Source: Pseudomonas guineae (GTDB taxonomy: Bacteria; Pseudomonadota; Gammaproteobacteria; Pseudomonadales; Pseudomonadaceae). From it: a stretch of DNA of 64,000 nucleotides. The notes under the pieces were generated by a model. That model saw only the letters and a program-made list of their open reading frames with translations, was not told the origin of the DNA and searched no databases. The position numbers were made by a program, and so were the translations under genes. Positions 1-9,984 of the stretch are shown here, one piece after another. The DNA lies in NCBI RefSeq assembly GCF_900113745.1, contig NZ_FOQL01000005.1, positions 1 through 64,000 of the forward strand, read 5' to 3'. The first letter of the stretch is position 1. Each line of letters opens with the position of its first letter.

Positions 1-66
1 TGATGCTGATAATCTTGCGACTAGCAGTCTTACCTCACAAGCACCCACACGAATTGCTTGATTCAG

Positions 67-79
67 TTGTTAAAGAGCG
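67..79 (-). promoter_or_regulatory. boxA antitermination element of the rRNA leader
   Basis: On the minus strand this reads CGCTCTTTAACAA, matching the boxA consensus TGCTCTTTAACAA except at the first base. BoxA in the nascent rRNA leader recruits NusB/NusE and makes elongation resistant to Rho. It lies downstream of all three promoters, as expected. Confidence 0.85.
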
Positions 80-113
80 GGTGGTTAAGTCTTTCGTCTC
101 AACCGAGGCGCGA

Positions 114-141
114 ATTCTACAGCAGCCTCATCTTTCGTCAA
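114..141 (-). promoter_or_regulatory. rRNA promoter, proximal (TTGACG-N16-TAGAAT)
   Basis: On the minus strand, a -35 TTGACG (136-141) and a -10 TAGAAT (114-119) are separated by 16 bp and followed by a GC-rich discriminator. The 16-bp spacing and the sequence after the -10 match the second promoter upstream, so the two look like diverged copies. Confidence 0.7.
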
Positions 142-219
142 GTGATTTCGAAAATTTCTTTTCAAACTCAACCACTTGCGCTTTCGATCAACTTCTAGCT
201 TCTCGTCAGCGGGAGGCGA

Positions 220-247
220 ATTCTACAGCGTTTCAAACCGCTGTCAA
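220..247 (-). promoter_or_regulatory. rRNA promoter, middle (TTGACA-N16-TAGAAT)
   Basis: On the minus strand, a perfect -35 TTGACA (242-247) and -10 TAGAAT (220-225) are separated by 16 bp. The bases around the -10 (CTGTAGAATTCGC) are repeated at the proximal promoter near 111-121, suggesting duplication. Confidence 0.75.
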
Positions 248-422
248 CTGCCTATTTTACCGCCTCCGACCACCTCGACCGAACCACTAACAGGATCAAA
301 CTGCTACCCTGCCAGCCCGGCGCATTTTACGCAGATTTCGCTGCTTTGCAACCCCCCCCTTTAAATCTAACCTCTTGTTTTATAAGAGGTTTAAGGAGCC
401 GCATACGCCTGAAGAGCGGCGA

Positions 423-450
423 ATTATAGGGATTAACTATAGAAGGTCAA
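423..450 (-). promoter_or_regulatory. rRNA promoter, distal (TTGACC-N16-TATAAT)
   Basis: On the minus strand, -35 TTGACC (445-450) and consensus -10 TATAAT (423-428) are separated by 16 bp and followed by a GC-rich discriminator (TCGCCGC). That discriminator type is usual at stringently controlled rRNA promoters. Transcription should start near 415. Confidence 0.8.
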
Positions 451-521
451 CCCTTTATTAGCCTTTTGCTTCAAGAGCATCTAATTAAAGCGCACCGACC
501 TAAACCGCGTCGACTGTAGAA

Positions 522-563
522 ACGACAAAGCCGTTGAAGCTGGCGCTTCAACGGCTTTGTCGT
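522..563 (-). terminator. Perfect 19-bp hairpin downstream of tyrZ
   Basis: Positions 522-540 and 545-563 are perfect inverted repeats with a 4-nt loop (TGGC). The hairpin lies between the tyrZ stop and the distal rRNA promoter. It probably ends the tyrZ transcript before the rRNA promoters, but the U-tract after it is weak (TTCT on the minus strand), so efficiency is uncertain. Confidence 0.6.
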
Positions 564-627
564 ACTAGCAGCACATCAGCAGAGGGCGTTATCGGAACCC
601 ACAGATACAAGACCCACACCTAGAGCC

Positions 628-1827
628 TTACTCGGGATTAAGAATGATACGCGCGAACGCTTTCTTACCTGCCTGACAGACATGTACTGCGCCCACCTTA
701 TATAGGAAGGTGCGATCTACAACCTCACCATCCACACGCACACCGCCGGAGCCAAGCAGATCGCGAGCCATAGCCGCATTCTTCACCAAACCTGCTTTAT
801 TGAGCAGCGCAGAAATCGGCATGTCCTCAGCAGATAGCACTTCGATCTCAGGTAGATCTTCCGGCAGCTCACCCTCCCTCATGCGATTACCCGCAGAGCG
901 ATGCGCGCTAAGCGCAGCTTCTTCGCCATGGAAGCGCGCAACGATCTCTTCGGCCAGCTTGATCTTGATATCCCGCGGATTAGCACCTTGCTCAACGTCA
1001 CGCTTAAATTGCTCAATTTCCTCCATAGACCGAAAGCTGAGCAACTCGAAGTAGCGCCACATCAAAGCATCAGGCATGGACACCAGCTTGTTGTACATGA
1101 CGCCTGGCGATTCCTGGATACCGATGTAGTTACCCAAGGATTTGGACATCTTTTTAACGCCATCCAACCCTTCCAGCAACGGCATGGTGACGATGCACTG
1201 CGATGATTGGCCATAAGAGCGCTGCAACTCACGCCCCATCAGCAAGTTGAATTTTTGGTCGGTGCCACCCAGTTCAACGTCTGCACGCAGCGCAACCGAG
1301 TCATAGCCCTGAACAAGCGGGTAGAGGAACTCATGAATGGCAATAGGCTGCTGGGTCGAATAGCGCTTACTGAAGTCATCGCGCTCAAGCATGCGAGCAA
1401 CCGTGTACTGCGAGGTCAGGCGAATGAAGTCGGCCGGCCCCATCTTGTCCATCCACGAGGAGTTAAACGCAACCTCGGTTTTCGCTGGGTCGAGAATCTT
1501 GAACACCTGCGCTTTATAGGTCTCCGCGTTCTCTAGAACCTGTTCACGCGTCAACGGGGGACGTGTCGCACTCTTACCGCTGGGATCACCGATCATCCCG
1601 GTGAAATCACCAATCAGGAAAATCACCTGATGCCCCAGCTCCTGGAACTGCCGTAGCTTATTAATAAGCACGGTATGCCCAAGGTGCAGATCCGGCGCAG
1701 TCGGATCAAAACCTGCCTTGATACGCAGCGGCTGGCCGCGCTTGAGCTTTTCAACCAACTCAGCCTCAACCAGAACTTCTTCCGCGCCGCGCTTGATCAG
1801 CGCCAACTGCTCTTCAACCGACTTCAT
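628..1827 (-). CDS. tyrZ: Tyrosyl-tRNA synthetase, TyrZ type
   Basis: Class I aminoacyl-tRNA synthetase that charges tRNA-Tyr in the cytoplasm. It is 399 aa from the ATG at 1827 (MKSVEEQL). An in-frame start six codons upstream exists, but the product begins MKSVEEQL in the close relative I remember. HLGH (the HIGH motif) lies at residues 48-51, KMSKS at 226-230, and an S4-like RNA-binding domain fills about 345-399. It is divergent from the M23 peptidase gene and followed by a strong hairpin and an rRNA operon. A second, distinct TyrRS is encoded at 51717-52958, so this organism has two, as P. aeruginosa does (TyrZ and TyrS). Confidence 0.93.
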   Translation of the reverse strand: MKSVEEQLALIKRGAEEVLVEAELVEKLKRGQPLRIKAGFDPTAPDLHLGHTVLINKLRQFQELGHQVIFLIGDFTGMIGDPSGKSATRPPLTREQVLENAETYKAQVFKILDPAKTEVAFNSSWMDKMGPADFIRLTSQYTVARMLERDDFSKRYSTQQPIAIHEFLYPLVQGYDSVALRADVELGGTDQKFNLLMGRELQRSYGQSSQCIVTMPLLEGLDGVKKMSKSLGNYIGIQESPGVMYNKLVSMPDALMWRYFELLSFRSMEEIEQFKRDVEQGANPRDIKIKLAEEIVARFHGEEAALSAHRSAGNRMREGELPEDLPEIEVLSAEDMPISALLNKAGLVKNAAMARDLLGSGGVRVDGEVVDRTFLYKVGAVHVCQAGKKAFARIILNPE

Positions 1828-1942
1828 GACAGGACTCACGACCACTCAGAAACAAAAGGGAACCAACCATACAAGATCGCAGACAAATCACAAGTTCTGC
1901 CAACCACCCACTTCAGCTAAGAGCGCCTTGCGACAACCGGGG

Positions 1943-1971
1943 TTGCCTAGCAAGCGATTTGGTTATATTTT
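1943..1971 (+). promoter_or_regulatory. Possible promoter for the M23 peptidase-anmK operon
   Basis: TTGCCT (1943-1948), a 17-bp spacer and TATTTT (1966-1971) lie in an AT-rich tract about 70 bp upstream of the peptidase ATG. A TATACA at 1971-1976 is an alternative -10. Tentative. Confidence 0.3.
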
Positions 1972-2041
1972 ATACAGTTAGTGCATATTCATCATTTCGT
2001 TTATCTATTTCTTTCCATTTTTTAAAGTCAAAAAGCCACCT

Positions 2042-3448
2042 ATGACCTCTACAGCTAAAGCACCACCCCTGTACCCAAAAAGCCACATTCTGGCAGCTAG
2101 CGGCGTAGCTGCCTTACTAAGCTTAGCCCTACTGGTATTCCCTACCCGCGAAGTTGAAGCCAAGAAAACCTATCTAAATCTCGAACTGGACAACGGTTCA
2201 GATTACACCGAACAACCGGGTGATTCTGCATCGCTCGCAGCAGAGACACCTCAATCGCCCTTCGCTAATACAGCTACTACAAATACCTCGGCAGCTGATG
2301 AGCTCAAAACCACGCACGTCGTGGCACCGATAGAAGCCGACCCACTGCATCAAATTATTAGCGTGCAGAACGGCGATACACTTTCTACGGTATTTGCCAA
2401 AGTTGGCCTAGGCGCGTCCACCCTGCATGAAGTGATCAACAGCAGCAAGGCAGCCAAGCAGCTGACACGACTTAAAGTAGGCCAGGCGCTTGAATTCAAT
2501 CTGAGCCCTGATGGCCAGCTCGAAAGCCTGCATAGCAAACTCAGTGACTTGGAAAGCATTACCCTGGCGAAAAGTGAAACTGGCTTCAGCTTCAAGCGTG
2601 AACTGGTCAAGCCCGAAGTCCAAACCGCCTATAGTCATGGCGTGATCAACAGCTCACTGTTTCTCTCAGCCAAACGTGCCGGCCTGTCGCATAGCCTGAC
2701 TATGGATTTGGCTAACGTATTCGGCTACGACATCGACTTCGCCATGGATATTCGTGAAGGCGACGAGTTCGAACTGATATACGAAAAGAAAGTTGTCAAT
2801 AACAGGCAGGTGGGTACCGGCAATATTCTCTCTGCACGCTTCACCAATCGCGGCAAGACTTACACTGCCGTGCGCTACACCAACAAACAAGGTAATAGCA
2901 GCTACTACAGCGCTAATGGCGAAAGCATGCGTAAGGCTTTTATCCGCACTCCGGTAGACTTCGCTCGCATCAGCTCACGCTTTTCCAACGGCAGACGCCA
3001 CCCTATTCTGAACAAGATTCGCGCCCACAAGGGTGTCGACTATGCCGCCCCTCGGGGTACCCCGATCAAAGCTGCGGGCGACGGCCGCATTTCATTGGCC
3101 GGGCGACACGGCGGCTATGGCAACGCGGTCATCATTCAGCATGGCCAACGCTACCGCACGCTGTATGCACACATGCAGGGCTTCGCCAAAGGTGTGCGTA
3201 CCGGAGGCAACGTCAAGCAAGGTCAGATCATTGGTTACATTGGCACCACAGGCCTTTCTACAGGCCCCCACCTGCACTATGAATTCCAAGTCAACGGCGT
3301 TCACGTTGACCCCCTGAGCCAGAAGCTGCCAATGGCCGACCCTATCGCCAACAGCGAAAAATCCCGGTTTATGCAACTGAGCAAACCGCTGATGGCGCAG
3401 ATGGACAAAGAGAAGTCCACAATGCTTGCCTTGAATAATCAGCGCTGA
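2042..3448 (+). CDS. M23 family murein endopeptidase (MepM/OapA-like)
   Basis: Zinc peptidase of the LytM/M23 family, 468 aa, expected to cleave peptidoglycan cross-links in the periplasm. A single hydrophobic segment at about residues 15-32 serves as signal anchor. It is followed by a low-complexity linker, an OapA/LysM-like domain (about 100-150), and the M23 domain with HxxxD at 329-333 and HLH at 410-412 (GPHLHYEF), the usual zinc ligands. anmK starts 3 nt after its stop, so the two are probably co-transcribed. This pairs wall cleavage with recycling of the anhydro-MurNAc released by lytic enzymes. Exact bond specificity cannot be read from sequence. Confidence 0.88.
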   Translation: MTSTAKAPPLYPKSHILAASGVAALLSLALLVFPTREVEAKKTYLNLELDNGSDYTEQPGDSASLAAETPQSPFANTATTNTSAADELKTTHVVAPIEADPLHQIISVQNGDTLSTVFAKVGLGASTLHEVINSSKAAKQLTRLKVGQALEFNLSPDGQLESLHSKLSDLESITLAKSETGFSFKRELVKPEVQTAYSHGVINSSLFLSAKRAGLSHSLTMDLANVFGYDIDFAMDIREGDEFELIYEKKVVNNRQVGTGNILSARFTNRGKTYTAVRYTNKQGNSSYYSANGESMRKAFIRTPVDFARISSRFSNGRRHPILNKIRAHKGVDYAAPRGTPIKAAGDGRISLAGRHGGYGNAVIIQHGQRYRTLYAHMQGFAKGVRTGGNVKQGQIIGYIGTTGLSTGPHLHYEFQVNGVHVDPLSQKLPMADPIANSEKSRFMQLSKPLMAQMDKEKSTMLALNNQR

Positions 3449-4543
<1,095 letters not shown>

Positions 4544-4578
4544 AAACCGCTTCAGTATCTACTGTGTGTAGAAACGAA

Positions 4579-4603
4579 AACGCCGTACATAAAGCACGGC
4601 GTT
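4579..4603. terminator. Bidirectional terminator between anmK and erpA
   Basis: AACGCCGT and ACGGCGTT form an 8-bp stem with a 9-nt loop between two convergent genes. A run of A on the left and GATTTG on the right give weak tails for both strands. Confidence 0.6.
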
Positions 4604-4622
4604 GATTTGAACAGCCTAGAAC

Positions 4623-4973
4623 CTAGATCGAAAACGAAGAACCGCAGCCACAGGTAGTCGTAGCGTTCGGGTTATTGATGACAAACCGCGACCCTTCCAA
4701 ACCTTCCTGATAATCGACTTCGGCGCCTGCCAGGTACTGGAAGCTCATCGAATCGACCACCAGGCTCACGCCTTCGCGCTCGACGATGGTGTCATCTTCA
4801 GCCACATCTTCATCGAAGGTGAAGCCATACTGGAAGCCGGAGCAGCCGCCGCCGGTTACAAACACACGCAGTTTAAGGCGCGTATTGCCCTCTTCATCGA
4901 CCAGGCTCTTCACCTTGTTCGCGGCGCCCTGCGTAAATTGCATAGCACTAGGGATGAAGGTTTCGACGCTCAT
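4623..4973 (-). CDS. erpA: Iron-sulfur cluster insertion protein ErpA
   Basis: A-type carrier that receives Fe-S clusters and passes them to apo-proteins such as isoprenoid-pathway enzymes. It is 116 aa from the ATG at 4973, preceded by GGGAG; an open frame extends 16 codons further but without family similarity. The three cluster cysteines are visible in [11 protein letters not shown] and in the C-terminal CGCGSSF. It lies 76 nt after the bactofilin gene and may be the last gene of the argC-DUF6776-bactofilin-erpA run. Confidence 0.93.
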   Translation of the reverse strand: MSVETFIPSAMQFTQGAANKVKSLVDEEGNTRLKLRVFVTGGGCSGFQYGFTFDEDVAEDDTIVEREGVSLVVDSMSFQYLAGAEVDYQEGLEGSRFVINNPNATTTCGCGSSFSI

Positions 4974-5049
4974 GCTGATTAACTCCCGGCGCGAAGCGCC
5001 ATGTTGCATTCTGATGGGCATTATCCGCTTACCCTACTAAAGCGGTCAA

Positions 5050-5460
5050 CTATTGTGCTGCATCGAGATTTTGCGGTAATTCCAAGGGTCGAGGCTCATC
5101 CTGTAAACGGCAAAGGCGCCCCTCAATTTGCGCCCCCATGGCCATTTCCATCAATGCGTAGTAGAGATTGCCGCGCACTCGCGCGCGCGCGCCAAGCTCA
5201 AGATGGCCGCTAGCGTGTACATCGCCGACTACTTCACCATCAATCACTACATGAGGGGCGCGGATCTCACCCTCAACTTGTCCCTGCACGCTGACGCGCA
5301 CCATACCGTCGCTGGCCACTAAGTTACCGATGGCCTTGCCATCAACTTGTACTGCACCCTCAAAGCGTAAATCACCATGCAGCTCGGCACCCGCCGCAAT
5401 TAAGCTGGTCTTGCCCGCGAAACGCTGCACATCAGTACGCGCCTTATCTTTATTCCACAT
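5050..5460 (-). CDS. Bactofilin family cytoskeletal protein
   Basis: A 136-aa polymer-forming protein (DUF583/bactofilin). The core from about residue 17 to 120 shows the regular hydrophobic-glycine periodicity of a right-handed beta-helix (GDLRFEGAVQVDGKAIGNL, then GEIRAPHVVIDGEVVGDV). Flanking tails are short. Bactofilins form nucleotide-independent filaments involved in cell shape or wall-enzyme placement. It starts 9 nt after the DUF6776 membrane protein, which may be a membrane partner (inference). Confidence 0.88.
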   Translation of the reverse strand: MWNKDKARTDVQRFAGKTSLIAAGAELHGDLRFEGAVQVDGKAIGNLVASDGMVRVSVQGQVEGEIRAPHVVIDGEVVGDVHASGHLELGARARVRGNLYYALMEMAMGAQIEGRLCRLQDEPRPLELPQNLDAAQ

Positions 5461-5469
5461 AAGGAACAG

Positions 5470-6201
5470 TTACTCCTCTTTGTTCCATTTGAATGTGCGC
5501 AGCACAGGCTTTTCACCCTGCACCTCAACACGCACTTTGATCTCACGCGGGGTAAACCCCTCAGGCAACTTCAGCTCGGCGAATCGCCCAGCCTCGGGAA
5601 TGGCCTGGAAATGCTTGAAAGCAAAAGCAATGGGTTGTTCAGGCAAGGCATCCGCCAGGCCTGCACTCAGTGACGCCAGCTCAAGCGTGACATCCTGCTT
5701 ACCTTGTTTACCGGCAATCGAGACGTGCAACCGCCCTTCCAATGGCGCTTCGCTTTTACCCACGCGGCTAAGCAGTATCTTGTAGCGGAAATGCCCTGGC
5801 TTGTCCGTGGCCTGCAGCTCAAAGGTCTTGATACGCAAACCCTCACGACGACTGGCAGGGGCTAGCACTCCCTTGTAAAAGGCTAAATCCTGCTGCTGCT
5901 TGTAAATCTGCTCTTCCAGTAACTTGATGGTCAGACGGCTCTGCTCGTTGGCTTGCTGGCTGACCTTTTCCGCGCTGCTCAGCATCACAACGCGCTGACG
6001 CAACTCTTCAACCTCACGTCCTAACTGTTTATCACGGACCTGCACACTCGAATTCGCTCCCGCAATAGCAGGTTGCAGATGTAATCGCCACAAGCTGCCT
6101 GCATAGAATGCCAGCGCAATACCCAACACCAGCAGCAGACCGAGTATGCGCTGGCGCCGTGCACGTCCGGGGTCGTTTGGCCGAACTTCCCAGCCCGCCA
6201 T
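5470..6201 (-). CDS. Membrane-anchored coiled-coil protein (DUF6776-like)
   Basis: 243 aa. A short basic cytoplasmic tail is followed by one membrane span at about residues 19-36 (LGLLLVLGIALAFYAGSLW). A coiled coil at about 50-110 is rich in heptad leucines and glutamines. A C-terminal domain of about 120 residues is probably periplasmic. Its start ATG shares one base with the argC stop (TGATG), implying translational coupling, and bactofilin follows at 9 nt. Function is unknown; the arrangement suggests a scaffold linked to the bactofilin. Confidence 0.75.
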   Translation of the reverse strand: MAGWEVRPNDPGRARRQRILGLLLVLGIALAFYAGSLWRLHLQPAIAGANSSVQVRDKQLGREVEELRQRVVMLSSAEKVSQQANEQSRLTIKLLEEQIYKQQQDLAFYKGVLAPASRREGLRIKTFELQATDKPGHFRYKILLSRVGKSEAPLEGRLHVSIAGKQGKQDVTLELASLSAGLADALPEQPIAFAFKHFQAIPEAGRFAELKLPEGFTPREIKVRVEVQGEKPVLRTFKWNKEE

Positions 6202-7235
6202 CAGGGCAGCATGGCGGCGTGTGACAGCCCTAGGCGCTCGTCGAGGCCAAAGACAATATTCATGTTCTGCACCGCTTGACCCGACGCACCTTTGACTAGG
6301 TTATCGATCACCGACAAGACCACCACTAGATCGCCATCCTGCGGGCGATGCACCGCGATACGGCACACGTTAGCGCCCCGCACGCTACGTGTTTCAGGGT
6401 GACTGCCAGCCGGCATTACATCGACGAAGGGCTCATCGGCATAACGCGCCTCGAAAAGCGCCTGCAGATCAACCGAGCGGTCGACTACACTGGCGTAGAG
6501 CGTGGCGTGAATGCCGCGAATCATCGGCGTCAGGTGCGGCACAAACGTTAAGCCGACATCCTTACCGGCAGCCCGACGCAGCCCTTGACGAATTTCTGGC
6601 AAGTGCCGATGGCCTTTGACCCCATAGGCTTTCATGCTTTCGCCCGCCTCACTGAACAGCGAGCCGACACTGGCACCGCGCCCGGCGCCGCTAACCCCTG
6701 ATTTACAGTCGGCGATAATTTGCGAAGTATCGGCCAGCCCGGCTTCCAACAGTGGGATAAGCGCTAACTGCGCAGCCGTGGGGTAGCAGCCCGGCACCGC
6801 GATCAGGCGCGCCTGCTTGATTGCCTTACGATTGACCTCCGGCAGACCGTAAACCGCTTCGGGGAGCAAATCTGGGGCGCCGTGCGGCTGGCCGTACCAC
6901 TTGGCCCACTCGTCGGCGTCCTGCAAACGGAAGTCAGCCGACAGGTCGATCACCTTGGTCCCCGTCGCCAGCAACTCGCCGGCCAGCGCGTGAGCAACAC
7001 CGTGCGGTGTGGCGAAAAACACCACATCGCAAGCGCCCAACGTGGCGGCGTCCGGCACGCTGAACGCCAGGCTGTCGTAATGACCGCGCAGGTTCGGGTA
7101 CATCTCGTCGACACGCATGCCGGCCTCTGAGCGCGAGGTAATCACCTCGACCTGCGCTTGCGGGTGCTGCGCTAACAAACGCAACAGCTCAACTCCGGTA
7201 TACCCCGTGCCGCCGACGATTCCGACCTTGATCAT
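6201..7235 (-). CDS. argC: N-acetyl-gamma-glutamyl-phosphate reductase
   Basis: NADPH-dependent third step of arginine biosynthesis, 344 aa. The NAD(P)-binding motif [10 protein letters not shown] is at residues 5-14 and the catalytic cysteine at 150 (VPGCYPT). HRHLPEI near 215 contains the conserved active-site histidine. The ATG at 7235 has AAGGGG 6 nt upstream and is preferred over the adjacent GTG. First gene of a minus-strand run and divergent from hemJ. Confidence 0.95.
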   Translation of the reverse strand: MIKVGIVGGTGYTGVELLRLLAQHPQAQVEVITSRSEAGMRVDEMYPNLRGHYDSLAFSVPDAATLGACDVVFFATPHGVAHALAGELLATGTKVIDLSADFRLQDADEWAKWYGQPHGAPDLLPEAVYGLPEVNRKAIKQARLIAVPGCYPTAAQLALIPLLEAGLADTSQIIADCKSGVSGAGRGASVGSLFSEAGESMKAYGVKGHRHLPEIRQGLRRAAGKDVGLTFVPHLTPMIRGIHATLYASVVDRSVDLQALFEARYADEPFVDVMPAGSHPETRSVRGANVCRIAVHRPQDGDLVVVLSVIDNLVKGASGQAVQNMNIVFGLDERLGLSHAAMLP

Positions 7236-7370
7236 CACTTGCCCCTTTGTAATACCAGCAGTGGAAAGCTGCCGATGATACGGGCGCTTCGGCCAGGGGC
7301 CAACCGCCAGTGATGACGGAGACGCACATGACCACTACTATCGAGGTACTTTTCAGCACGAGTTCAAACA

Positions 7371-7799
7371 ATGCTCTATCTATGGCTCAAGGCCCTGCAC
7401 ATCATTGCCATGGTCTGCTGGTTCGCCGGGTTGTTCTATTTGCCACGCCTATTCGTTTACCACGCCATGAGCACGGACGAGGTCAGCCGCGAACGCTTCT
7501 GCATCATGGAGCGCAAGCTCTACCGCGGGATCATGTGGCCATCGCTGATTCTCACCGTCGGCCTGGGTCTGTGGCTGATCAGCCTTAACCCCAGCTACTA
7601 CTTCAGCCAGGGCTGGATGCACGCCAAGCTGAGCCTGGTTGCCCTACTGGTGGTTTACCAGTTCATGTGCGGCGCCCAACTCAAGGCCTTTGCCCGTGGC
7701 GAGAACCAACGCGGCCATGTGTTCTACCGCTGGTTCAATGAAGCGCCCGTACTGGCCTTGCTGGGCATCGTCATTCTGGTCGTGGTTCGTCCTTTCTAA
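7371..7799 (+). CDS. hemJ: Protoporphyrinogen oxidase HemJ (CopD-like membrane protein)
   Basis: 142-aa integral membrane protein with four predicted spans. It belongs to the HemJ family, which oxidises protoporphyrinogen IX to protoporphyrin IX in heme synthesis. The conserved N-terminal WLKALHIIAMVCWFAGLFYLPR segment carries the family's essential histidine (residue 10). Length is typical. The nitronate monooxygenase gene starts 24 nt downstream with its own ribosome site. Confidence 0.9.
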   Translation: MLYLWLKALHIIAMVCWFAGLFYLPRLFVYHAMSTDEVSRERFCIMERKLYRGIMWPSLILTVGLGLWLISLNPSYYFSQGWMHAKLSLVALLVVYQFMCGAQLKAFARGENQRGHVFYRWFNEAPVLALLGIVILVVVRPF

Positions 7800-7823
7800 T
7801 CACTCTAATAAGAGGATTTCTGC

Positions 7824-8786
7824 ATGTCACTTCCGGCCCTGCTCGAACAACGCCTGCGCCTGCCCGTCGTTGCTGCACCGATGTTTCTGGTGTCCAACCC
7901 GCAACTGGTTCTGGCCTGCTGCAACAACGGTATTGTCGGCAGCTTTCCGGCACTGAACCAGCGCGAGAGCAGCGGTTTCAAAGGCTGGCTAGAGGAAATA
8001 ACCGCCGGTTTGGACAGCACTGCGGCGCCTTATGCGGTCAACCTGATCGTGCATGGCAGCAACCCGCGCCTGCAGGCGGACCTGGCGATCTGCGTCGAGC
8101 AGCGCGTACCGATCGTCATCACCAGCCTAGGTGCGGTGAAAGAAGTGGTCGATGCGGTGCACAGTTACGGCGGTCTCGTGTTCCACGACGTAACCACGCG
8201 CCGGCATGCCGAGAAAGCCGCCGAAGCAGACGTCGACGGTCTGATCGCAGTGGCCGCCGGTGCCGGTGGACATGCCGGCACCTGGAGCCCGTTCGCACTG
8301 ATCGCTGAGATCCGTCAGTTCTTCGATAAAACCCTGCTACTGGCTGGCTGCCTCAACCAAGGCCATGAAGTGCTGGCCGCCCAGCTGCTCGGTGCCGACC
8401 TCGCCTACCTCGGCACGCGCCTGATCGCCACCCAGGAAAATGCCGCCTCTGCCGCTTACAAGCAGATGATCCTCGACGCCAAAGCCGCCGATATCATTCA
8501 TACCCCGGCCGTATCCGGGGTGCCAGCGAGCTTTATGCGCCAGAGCCTGGAGCTGGCTGGCTATGACCTCAAACAGCTACAGAGCAAGGGCGAAATCAAC
8601 TATGGCGAGAAACTCAAGCCCATGGATGAAGAGGCCAAAGCCTGGAAAACCGTGTGGTCGGCCGGCCAGGGCGTCGGCACCATCAGTGACCTGCCCAGCG
8701 TCGAGCAATTGATCGCCCGCCTCGACAGCGAATACCGCGAGGCACTCAAACACAGCCTGAGCTTGCAGCAACGCTGGGCCCGCTGA
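7824..8786 (+). CDS. Nitronate monooxygenase family flavoprotein
   Basis: 320-aa FMN-dependent TIM-barrel enzyme of the class I nitronate monooxygenase (2-nitropropane dioxygenase) family. The N-terminal LPVVAAPMFLVSNP and the AGAGGHAGTWSPFAL segment near residue 147 match the FMN and substrate region, with the catalytic-type histidine in GGHAG. AGAGGATTT precedes the ATG. Likely role is detoxifying alkyl nitronates such as propionate-3-nitronate; the physiological substrate is unknown. Probably co-transcribed with hemJ. Confidence 0.88.
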   Translation: MSLPALLEQRLRLPVVAAPMFLVSNPQLVLACCNNGIVGSFPALNQRESSGFKGWLEEITAGLDSTAAPYAVNLIVHGSNPRLQADLAICVEQRVPIVITSLGAVKEVVDAVHSYGGLVFHDVTTRRHAEKAAEADVDGLIAVAAGAGGHAGTWSPFALIAEIRQFFDKTLLLAGCLNQGHEVLAAQLLGADLAYLGTRLIATQENAASAAYKQMILDAKAADIIHTPAVSGVPASFMRQSLELAGYDLKQLQSKGEINYGEKLKPMDEEAKAWKTVWSAGQGVGTISDLPSVEQLIARLDSEYREALKHSLSLQQRWAR

Positions 8787-8982
8787 GCCGATGCAGTCGC
8801 CTGGTTCGCAGCGCTCCCAGCCGCTGCGCAGGCTAAAGCCCCGCCCCATACATCTCACCCATGGCAAGCCGCCCATGACAGAGCCTCAACAAGTGCATGC
8901 ATGCTGAGCGCGCTTGTTTACTGCACTGCTGGCCGGCTAGTCTGTTGCGCACTTTCACTCTGGCACCGACAAGGACGCCGAT

Positions 8983-9897
8983 ATGACACAAGCCCGCTTC
9001 AAGATAGTGTTCAACGGCGAATTGATGCCTGACATAAACCTGGAAACCGCCAAAGAAAATCTCGCGCGCCTGTTCAAGAGCGACCACACCCGGATCAACT
9101 CGCTGTTTAACGGCGCCACTGTCGACATCAAGCGTGACCTCAGTGAAAACGAGGCCGACCAATACCTCAAAGCGCTACAGGGCGCCGGGGCAAAAGTACG
9201 CAAGGAGCCGGATCTGGCAGCCAGCCTAAGCTTGGTGGAAACCGACGACCACCGCGAGGAAGGCAGCGAGCCTGCTGGCAACGCCCAGATGACCTGCCCC
9301 AAATGCGCACACCCGCAAGCCAAGGCCGTCGAGTGCTCAGCGTGCGGCATCGTTATTGAGAAGTTCATTGCCCGCCAAGCCCTGCTCGCGGAAAACCCGC
9401 CGCAAGTGGTTAGTGCGAGCGCTACACCCTACGCCACGCCCAAAGCGGCGGTGGCAGAAACCCTGCCTGAGTTCAGCGAACTAAAAGCCCTTAGCACCGA
9501 CGGCCGAATCGGCCGTTTGCGCTACCTGGCTTGGTCGATGGTGTTGATGCTGGCTTGTTTGCCATTGTTTGGGGTCGCAGCCGGCTTCTTCGCCGTCTCG
9601 GAGATTCTCGGCGGCTTGCTAATGGTGGTGGTCGGTATCGCCGTGGCCGTGGTCGGTATCATGTTCGGCGTGCAGCGCCTGCATGACATTGGCTGGTCTG
9701 GCTGGCTGTTGCTGGTCACGCTGGTGCCCGTGGTCGGCGGGGTATTTTCGCTGCTGCTGTTTATCATCCCCGGCAGCAGCGAAGCTAACCGCTTTGGTCC
9801 GCCGCCACCGCCAAACAGCACAGCCGTTAAAGTGTTAGCCGGCTTGTGGCTGGCAGCAATTGGCCTGGGTCTTGTTCTGGCTATTGCGTTGCCGTAG
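8983..9897 (+). CDS. Zinc-ribbon and DUF805 membrane protein
   Basis: 304 aa with three parts. Residues 1-75 form a small alpha/beta domain (FKIVFNGELMPDINLETAKENLARLF) of unassigned role. Residues 105-121 contain a zinc-ribbon knuckle pair (C105, C108, C118, C121). Residues about 175-300 form a DUF805-like domain with three or four membrane spans and a conserved RLHDIGWSGWLLL segment. AAGGA lies 8 nt before the ATG. No catalytic motif is recognised. The cytosolic zinc-ribbon fused to membrane helices suggests a sensing or assembly role, which is inference only. Confidence 0.78.
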   Translation: MTQARFKIVFNGELMPDINLETAKENLARLFKSDHTRINSLFNGATVDIKRDLSENEADQYLKALQGAGAKVRKEPDLAASLSLVETDDHREEGSEPAGNAQMTCPKCAHPQAKAVECSACGIVIEKFIARQALLAENPPQVVSASATPYATPKAAVAETLPEFSELKALSTDGRIGRLRYLAWSMVLMLACLPLFGVAAGFFAVSEILGGLLMVVVGIAVAVVGIMFGVQRLHDIGWSGWLLLVTLVPVVGGVFSLLLFIIPGSSEANRFGPPPPPNSTAVKVLAGLWLAAIGLGLVLAIALP

Positions 9898-9952
9898 ATG
9901 GCTTTTTTGGCCGGCGCTAACCTCTAACCCAATAAACTCCCTAACCAGTGCA

Positions 9953-9970
9953 GGGAGCCGAAAGGCTCCT
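9953..9970 (+). promoter_or_regulatory. Small hairpin with GAAA tetraloop upstream of the SDR gene
   Basis: GGAGCC-GAAA-GGCTCC (9954-9969) is a 6-bp stem capped by a GNRA tetraloop, extendable by a G-U and an A-T pair. It ends 5 nt before the GGAG ribosome site of the gene at 9985. There is no U-tract, so it may tune translation or mark the 3' end of the upstream mRNA. Confidence 0.35.
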
Positions 9971-9984
9971 TCTCGGAGAACCCC

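Larger units (their letters stand above)
1..415 (-). other. rRNA operon 5' leader (16S gene lies off the left edge)
   Basis: Read on the minus strand, this stretch has no plausible gene. It carries three tandem promoters, a boxA antitermination site and, at the edge, conserved pseudomonad pre-16S leader sequence (GTGTGGGTGCTTGTGAGG around 38-55 and GATTATCAGCATCA at the end). The operon therefore starts near 415 and is transcribed leftwards, with the 16S rRNA gene expected just outside the window. Short open frames here are chance frames. The promoters and boxA are seen directly; assignment to an rrn operon is inferred from them and from remembered leader sequences. Confidence 0.85.

Noticed and set aside
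3..364. Short plus-strand open frames at the left edge
   Set aside because: They run antisense through the rRNA leader with its promoters and boxA; no ribosome sites and no protein-like composition.
1828..1990. A possible Tyr leader peptide upstream of tyrZ
   Set aside because: I looked for tandem Tyr codons and competing hairpins as at the second tyrS and found none.
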